This document shows, in pieces, positions 57,572-64,000 of a stretch of 64,000 nucleotides of DNA. The stretch comes from Linnemannia hyalina. Lineage: Eukaryota > Mortierellomycota > Mortierellomycetes > Mortierellales > Mortierellaceae. Location of the stretch: positions 1,054,001 to 1,118,000 of the forward strand of contig JAHRHY010000001.1 of assembly GCA_019671135.1 (NCBI GenBank). Reading direction: 5' to 3'. Each line of letters begins with the position of its first letter. The first letter of the stretch is position 1. Position numbers and translations under genes: made by a program. The notes beneath the pieces were generated by a model. That model searched no databases. It was not told the origin of the DNA and worked only from the letters and a program-made list of their open reading frames with translations.

Positions 57572-57808
57572 ATGTTGAAGTTGATGAGCTTCAATACTAC
57601 CATGGAAGCTGTCAAGGTTGTAGTGAGAGGCGAGGATAAAGTCCGTTTTTTACCACCAAAGAACTCTGTTGCCTCGATGTCTGAGAAACTGGTATGACGA
57701 AAGTTGCTTCAATGCGTGAATTCTAGGCATCAAGATGGCGAAGCAAACTGCTTGCATTCAATTTGCTAGGAGAAACACTTGGCAACCATGTCTCTACACA
57801 AAAACTAG
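57572..57808 (+). other. possible small two-exon ORF
   Basis: An ORF starting at 57572 reads MLKLMSFNTT, then MEAVKVVVRGEDKVRFLPPK and ends SMSEKL at 57691. A GTATGA donor and a GCTAG acceptor 78 nt later would add EKHLATMSLHKN and a stop at 57808, giving 52 aa. The VKVVVRGEDKVRF wording recalls a beta-hairpin of ubiquitin-like or PB1 folds. The branch point is unclear, and the opposite strand is also open here, so this may be chance or a decayed gene. Confidence 0.15.
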
Positions 57809-60800
57809 GGCTGACATATTTTCGACTTTGACAAGTTTCTAGATAGAAGACATGCTGATGATCATTGGTGCGACTCTGAAGAAAGGGGTAGGGGATGACA
57901 ATTGCGGATCGGATACTCCACAGAGAATGATTGGCGTTCACTGCAATTGCTAAGCCCTTGCTATTTTTTTTCGATTGCATTAAAGCGTATGCGCATTGGG
58001 AGGGACGGACAAAAATGATATCCATGCATTTGCAATGAAGGGGGAGAGACCATTGGCAGTGAGCGGGATATTTTTTTTGGGATATGCATCCGAAAGGGAT
58101 CACCTTCCAACTCAAGGAACCCGTAGGAGTAAGGAAAAGGGGGAGGGAGGGAGGGAACGGATGAAAGGAAAAGGGTGAGCAATGGCAAAGCACAGGTCAC
58201 GCGTCGTTGTCTCAGTAGATGTAAAAGTACTGAACAAACAGAAGAGAGACATACAACGTTGGTAGGAGAGTAAATGTGTCTAGGGGTCACTGTAGATAGA
58301 ATCATAGAACGGCAGGAAGGATCCGGCATGTGAAATCAATGTGAATCCATAGATGCGCGATTTATTATGTTGCGATAATAGTCAGATCGACGATAGCTAG
58401 ACAAGTTCGCTCATAGAAGTGTAGGAAGGAGTGGCGAGATTGTTGGTGGAATCCATTGGTAACCATCCATCCAAACAGATCCATGTTCCTGGATTGTTTT
58501 TCGTACTCCACCCTTCCATCGAAAGATCCTCTTCAAGGTCCCAAACTCCATTTTCCTATTCTTCTTATCTTTCTTTTGCACCCTTCCTTTCCTCATGCTC
58601 TTCTCAAACCCACGTTGCTGACTTGTCCGCATGTCTGAAGGATTGGAAGAAAGGTGCGTGGACAGGATGATTGGTCAAAAAGAACACAAAAGAACACAGA
58701 CCGCCTCCTCTTTCCTCTTTCTAGACCCCATGCATCTCTCTTTCTTGTCTTTACCAGGTACTGCTCTTTTTTTGATATTCATCTCCTACTGCTTGCCTGT
58801 AACTCTCGAACGTGAACAACTCTCGTGTCCATATATTTTTATTTCTCGGTATTCTTGTCTATGTCGACAACCTTATTTGCTTTTAACCCTTCTCAACCTT
58901 CTCTGCCTTCTCTTCATTCTAGCCAACAAGGGGAATAGATGCCCAACAAAGGGCTCTGTTGTTCCAACCAGATCCATCCTTTCAAACACACCCACCAAAG
59001 TCCAATTCTGTTTCGTTTTCCTTCGTTGAAAAAAAAAATTAAATCTTTGTTGGTGTTGTGGTCGACTGAGCAAATTTGCGCTTTCCGTTGCCAAGGTTCT
59101 TTTCGCCATGGTTTGTGATTGTTACGTGCATGATTTGAGGTTTGATGTCGCTTTGTTGTTATTTGTTGTCTGGTTTTTTATTTTTTGCCCGACAGTTTGG
59201 AAGCTTTCGAAGAAACGAAAGTGACACACGCAAAGACGAAAAAAAGAAAAAGAATTGTCGACTGCAAAGCGCCTTGAACAGGCGTCTGCAAAGGAAGTTG
59301 AGCCAGTGGCAAAGGAGATCGGAGGAAAGTGGGTATGTGCGAAAAGGCAAAAAAAGGAAGGGAGTGATAATGATCGAAAATGATCAACCCGCTCAGGCAA
59401 GGTAAAGGCGTTTTGTTATTTATGAGTTGGCAATATGTAAGCGGGAAGGCATACCTGGCAATTGCTTGTGAATTTAAAGGGAGGAGCGCATTTGGAGTTG
59501 AACATGAGAAGAGTCTCTCTATTTCAAGAATAGAAAGAGCACCAAGCCTAGCGCATGATGAGTAAAGTGGAAGAGCGACATAAATGACTGGAGGTCATTG
59601 AGCCCCACGTAGAAAATAGACTCCAATCAAAACCAAAATTGAATTTTGGACTTTTGGAAGAACGGCGGTCTCACCTCAGAGCAGAAAATAGAGGGGGGCG
59701 TGGTTGTGGAGGGCGAGGATGATAGGTCACACTCTCTGCACCGCATGCTTATTTTTGCAACAAATGAAATCTCTTTGACGAGCAAGCCTTCTCGTCTTTC
59801 CGATTGAGCTACTCAACACCCACCACTTTCTTTATTTTCGTAAACCTTGACATCAAGATTACGTTTGTCGCTTCATTTATGGAGAGCAATACTTCCGTCT
59901 TACCGAGATTAAGATGACATGCAAAACAAATATACGACAAATAGAATAAGGGAGATGAGCATTGTGCAGTGTAGCTAGAACCACTACCGGCCCTTTCATC
60001 ATGCCTTGTTGTCGGGTCAACAAAACAACAAATGGGAAGGACAGCAAAAGGAGTGCGTGCATAAAATAAACTAAACAATTCCCGGTAAAAAACTCTTGTA
60101 GCTTTGGGATCGATCCGTTTACTTTCATGAGCCATAAACAAACTATGACATGAGGTGAAATGGTAAAGTGAACAAGATAAGCAAGACAACAGTTTGGTGG
60201 ATCGAGGAGGGGGTTTTTCGTCTTGTATGAAAAGTATTTCTCGCGCATCGTGTTAGCAGAGTCCCCTTTATTTTTTCTTGTTCATGGACGACGGTGGAAG
60301 GTCGATAGAGGACGGTGGATGGATCTGGCAGTTCAAACTCTTCTCAAGGGAGAGAATAAGTTATCTGGACAGGGTTTTTTGGTCTGGGGTCATTAAGATG
60401 CAAGCTTGAAATTATCTAGGTTTTCCTGTTTCCAAGCGATAAAGATTCTGGATATTGTCTATGGAAGAATGTCAATTTTCTTCCTTGTGTACCCTAGCCC
60501 TGACTTTGCTTTTTTGTTCCTTTTGACAAGGATCCATATCCACACACAGCTCGCCCCTGTTTCTCGTTCTCCGTGGCAAAATAGTTCATGCAACCTACCG
60601 CTTAAAACGATGTCTATAGAAATAAATAAAGAAGCGCATTTGTTTGGTGCTGTACGACGTTCTCAGGAACATGCAGGCAGAACAGTGTCGAGAATATAAA
60701 AAAAAAGCTCATTCGTGTCAAAAGAAGGCAACGATTTCCCGCAGAACAAATGGAAGAAACGAAACCCTTCGGCATTTTGCAAGCAGGCGTTGATGAGAAC

Positions 60801-62565
60801 ATTGACTGTTGGTATTTTGTGATAGGCCTTATCCAATTTGAGTATCGTTGTCGGTTTAGACATCCGAGAAGGAGAGCTTGTGTAGAAAGGTTCGTTTGAA
60901 AGAGGAAAGGATATGATCTGTGGTGAGGTGTGCGCTGCCGGTTAAATGGGCTGACTTGTGAATGGGCACAGGGGCCACGAATGATCAGGACGGGAAAAAA
61001 AGGGTAGAAGATTCTTGCCCTTCCATGCTTGTGAAAGAAAAAAAATCTAAAAAGTAGTGCTCACATATTCTGGCCTTTCTTTTTTACTCGTACTTCCAGC
61101 TCCAGGGGTCCACCTACACACCAGTACTCTACATTAGCACGCCGTTGGTCAATAAGGGGTCACCTGAAGAACAAGGCAGGGGCCCTTTGGGTTCACTGGA
61201 TGAAGTACTCGATTCAATTAATTATTAGTATTATTGTGTTGTACTGTAGTTCTCGGCCTTCTGCCGGCAGGGCCTACCTGTCCTCCTTTTCCAATCGGCT
61301 TTCGCCATTATTTCCCAAGGCGAAAAAAAAGTCAATAGTCGGACGAAATTCACTCATGTCTTTCGCTCACTTCAAGATAGTCCAACTTGGCTCCTTTGTT
61401 TATCTGTAGCTGTGACTCTTTGTGTTGACGTATTGCTTTTCTTTTATTCTTCTGACTGCAGACACTTGCATACGGTCACTAATGCTCGTCCTTTTCCTTT
61501 GTCTATGAAAGACCTGTCTGCTGTAAGGGCAGACAGAACCCTTTGACCAATTGTTCTCCCTTCAGCCTTCGCTTTCTTCGCCAGTGAAAAACCAAATTTA
61601 TAAAAAAGCTAATGTGGTGAGCGATATATCTCTCAAAAAAGAAAATGAGAAACACCCTTTTTATTTCCATCCTTCCTCGAATTCCATCATAATCAAGGAA
61701 GGGGTCGTCAGGCTTGCTGCCGGGGCGAGAGGCGAGAGGCGATAGGAGCGAGGGGGTTGAGGCGAGGAGCGCAAAAGAGAGGGGGGGGGGGGAATTTTTT
61801 GTTCGCAGAGGCTAGTATCCTTCCCCCAATATCGCATTTCTCAAGACATCATCATTATTGAATTGTGGGACAATTCAATGACGGCGGATGACAAGGGGGA
61901 GGGAGAACTAAGAGGGGCTGGTGCTGCACGTTATTTTGAGAGATAGGGTGGCTAGATGGAATGAATCAGAGGGAACAGGGTGTTCCTTTTGCATACATGA
62001 GTGTGAATATTGAAGTCCATTTTTCCATTGTGGTGAGTTGGTTGTTGTTGTGCAACCCCATCACCAGCATGGAAGGCTTCCATTTTCTATTGGATTCTTC
62101 TTTTTTTCTTTTCCGTCTCCTTCTTACTCTTCTCTCTTTTCTCTTTTCTTTGGACTCCATCTCTGTAAGCATTTTCTTCCTCGCTTATAATAACCCCGCG
62201 CCGCCCCTCTTTTTTTTTCTTTTTCTTTGCCAGGCCTCTTCTCCCTTCTCTATTTCTCTTCTTCCCTTCACGCTCTTCCTCCTTTACCTCTCTCTATCTC
62301 TCACTCACTCTCTCTACCCTTTACCCTTTATCCTTTCCTCTTCTTCGCCACTCCCTCTCCCCTCTCTCTTCTTTATTACTGTTTATCCACCAGGGTCCTA
62401 ACGTCGTCACCATCCTCCTCCCTTCACCCGTCTTCCCTCCCTTCTATCTCTGTCCTCACTCTCACTCTCACCTCACCTCCCCCTTCCACAGAGTCTGACA
62501 TAACAAACACAAAGTCACACCTCCCCGCGACTCTTCCCTGACAGACTCTGTCCTTATACCACACC

Positions 62566-64000
62566 ATGGACAAGTCCGAGCTCGAACTCGAGTCGACACC
62601 CTCAACAACCGCCGTCGCTCCCCAGTACACCACCCACGCCGACTCCCGCCCCAACAACAACGGCCCCTTCTCTTTCACCCCCAATGAGCTTATGGACCTC
62701 TATGATCCCAAGGCCCCAGAAAAGCTAGACGAATACGGTGGTGTCGACTCTATTCTCGCTGGCCTTCACGCCAACCCTACCAAGGGTCTCTCCACCCCAC
62801 ACAACAAACCCCTCGCCTCCGTTGTTACATCGGACGAGAAGGTCGTCGAGGACCAACCCACAGCTGATCAGTCCGTCACTTTTGAGGATCGCGAGCAGCA
62901 CTTTGGTCGCAATGTCCTCCCCAAGCGCAAACCCAAGACCATCTTTCAGTTAATGTGGATGGCCCTTCAGGAGAAGATTCTGGTGAGTGATCTCTTGACA
63001 CTTTCACTCCTTTTCTTTCCTCTCTCTCCCTTGCATCCTTATCTATCACTCTGAGTATCCCTTTATGCTCATCCCTATGGGGATCATGAGCGGTTACCGG
63101 GGTTCTCTCTCTCCCTTTTTTCTCTTTTCTTATTGTACTGTGTGGATGTGTGGATGTGTGGATGCGGCGCCCCTTTACTTCGATTCCCAGCCTTCACTAG
63201 TCAGACCGGCCCCCTCCTCTCCTCTCATCACTGTAGCCCCTCTCTCTTTGTCTCTCCCCTGAGCACCACTTATTGTTTGGATCGGGTTCAGATGGATATT
63301 TATTCGTTAATTCTTCAACTTTAGTCTCTCCAATGAGACCGAGACTCTAGTACCTTTTTTTTTTTTTTTTTCTTTTTTCGTTATCCTTATCCCCTTCCTC
63401 TCGATCGTCTTCTGGTCTTGGTTTTATTTTACTTGCCCCTGTTTCCTTAGACAGGCCGTGACTACCGTTTCCCAGATAGACAGTGATGTCTCAATCTGCG
63501 CGTGTCTGATTGGCCCTTTTCTTCTTGTCCTATGTGTTTAAAATAACTCTAGCCATGCATACAATAGTAACCCTAACTAACCACGCCCATTCATACCATT
63601 GCATCTCGCCAACAGATCCTGCTTTTGATTGCTGCCGTCATCTCTGTTGCCCTCGGTATCTACGAGGACTATGGTATGGAACACAAGGCAACTGACCGCT
63701 ACGACAGAAACTACAACAAAATCAACAACGGTGACGCCAAGATCTCTTGGGTCGAAGGTGTCGCTATTCTCTTCGCCGTCATGATCGTCGTCCTCGTCGG
63801 CTCTGTCAACGATTACCAGAAGGAAGCCCAGTTCCGCAAGCTCAACGCCAAGAAGGAAGATCGCGAGGTCAAGGCCCTCCGCAACGGTGAAACCGTCCTC
63901 ATCTCCGTCTACGACATCGTCGTCGGTGACGTCCTTCACCTCGAGCCTGGTGATGTCATCTCCGCCGATGGTATCTATCTCGGAGGACACAACCTCAAGT
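62566..64000 (+). CDS. PMC1: PMCA-type Ca2+-transporting P-type ATPase, 5' part
   Basis: Partial gene cut by the window end. Exon 1 is 62566-62982 (139 codons); exon 2 starts at 63616 and runs past 64000. The intron is 633 nt with a GTGAGT donor and an AACAG acceptor. The N-terminal ~50 residues are hydrophilic. Then come FSFTPNELMDLYDPKAPEKL and LDEYGGVDSILAGLHANPTK, REQHFGRNVLPKRKPKTIFQ and LMWMALQEKIL (start of TM1, split by the intron). ILLLIAAVISVALGIYEDY, WVEGVAILFAVMIVVLVGSV and the actuator start VLISVYDIVVGDVLHLEPGD follow. This order is that of plasma-membrane/vacuolar Ca2+ pumps (yeast Pmc1 type), which export cytosolic Ca2+ using ATP. The phosphorylation site lies outside the window. 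Confidence 0.95.

Larger units (their letters stand above)
56922..62565. other. 5.6-kb gene-poor spacer
   Basis: No firm gene between LAMTOR2 (-) and the Ca2+-ATPase (+). It contains TG and C repeats near 57.0-57.2 kb, short coding-like fragments at 57.25-57.8 kb, purine-rich stretches and a C/T-rich leader from 62090 to 62565. Frames at 57723-58193 (-), 59809-60248 (-) and 60663-60863 (-) are open but show no recognisable motif. No transposase, terminal repeats or tRNA were found. Decayed genes or non-coding transcripts are possible. Confidence 0.45.

Noticed and set aside
59765..59822. tRNA-like D-arm on the minus strand (GTAGCTCAATCGG) followed by a GACGAG/CTCGTC hairpin
   Set aside because: No T-arm with GGTTCGA and no matching acceptor stem; the hairpin loop has eight bases. 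Not a functional tRNA.
60663..60863. 66-codon minus ORF (MSKPTTILKLDKAYHKIP...)
   Set aside because: Protein-like at first sight, but no family, no splice partners and no nearby coding context; left within the spacer.

Overview
The window looks like a nuclear contig from a filamentous, early-diverging fungus. Three things point that way: intron-rich genes with short GTAAGT/GTATGT...YAG introns and CTAAC-like branch points, pyrimidine-rich leaders just before start codons, and a gene set with fungal lanosterol synthase, NST1, an APSES factor and an IF1 inhibitor. The style of the proteins (poly-Q, poly-H and Ser-rich linkers, an animal-like LAMTOR2 and SMU1) fits Mucoromycota, probably Mortierellaceae. 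That placement is inference and was not tested by a search. No CRISPR array, rRNA, convincing tRNA or intact transposon was seen.

Layout. 0.8-5.7 kb: a DHA14-type MFS exporter, then two small secreted proteins of unknown role. 6.3-9.6 kb (-): a WDR26/Gid7-like WD40 protein with a 1.2-kb first intron. 9.6-12.4 kb: a gene-free spacer. 12.4-14.0 kb (-): a sugar-type MFS transporter. 14.5-18.2 kb: divergent mitochondrial genes for succinyl-CoA ligase alpha (-) and the F1-ATPase inhibitor IF1 (+). 19.3-27.4 kb: NST1 (+) converging on lanosterol synthase ERG7 (-). 28.2-33.4 kb: splicing factor SMU1 (-) divergent from a Rab5-type GTPase (+). 34.9-45.1 kb (+): a BAR-SH3 protein and a multi-LIM protein. 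46.0-55.2 kb (+): a large APSES/ankyrin factor, CENP-X/MHF2 only 152 bp after it, and an unknown low-complexity protein. 55.9-56.9 kb (-): LAMTOR2. 56.9-62.6 kb: a gene-poor spacer. 62.6-64 kb (+): the 5' part of a PMCA-type Ca2+-ATPase, cut by the window edge.

The genes are mostly unrelated housekeeping loci rather than a cluster. Local pairings worth noting are LSC1/IF1 (both mitochondrial, shared 761-bp divergent promoter), SMU1/Rab5 (395-bp divergent promoter) and the APSES factor/CENP-X tandem. Exon models were built by hand from reading-frame continuity, splice consensus and family resemblance. Each quoted join keeps the reading frame. I did not find a clearly new multi-gene system. The most unusual features are protein architectures (APSES domain placed centrally, BAR-SH3 with a terminal Cys/His cluster, Rab5 with an acidic insert) and splicing features (a GC-AG intron, tandem acceptors with a dual-frame poly-Q exon, long repeat-bearing introns).
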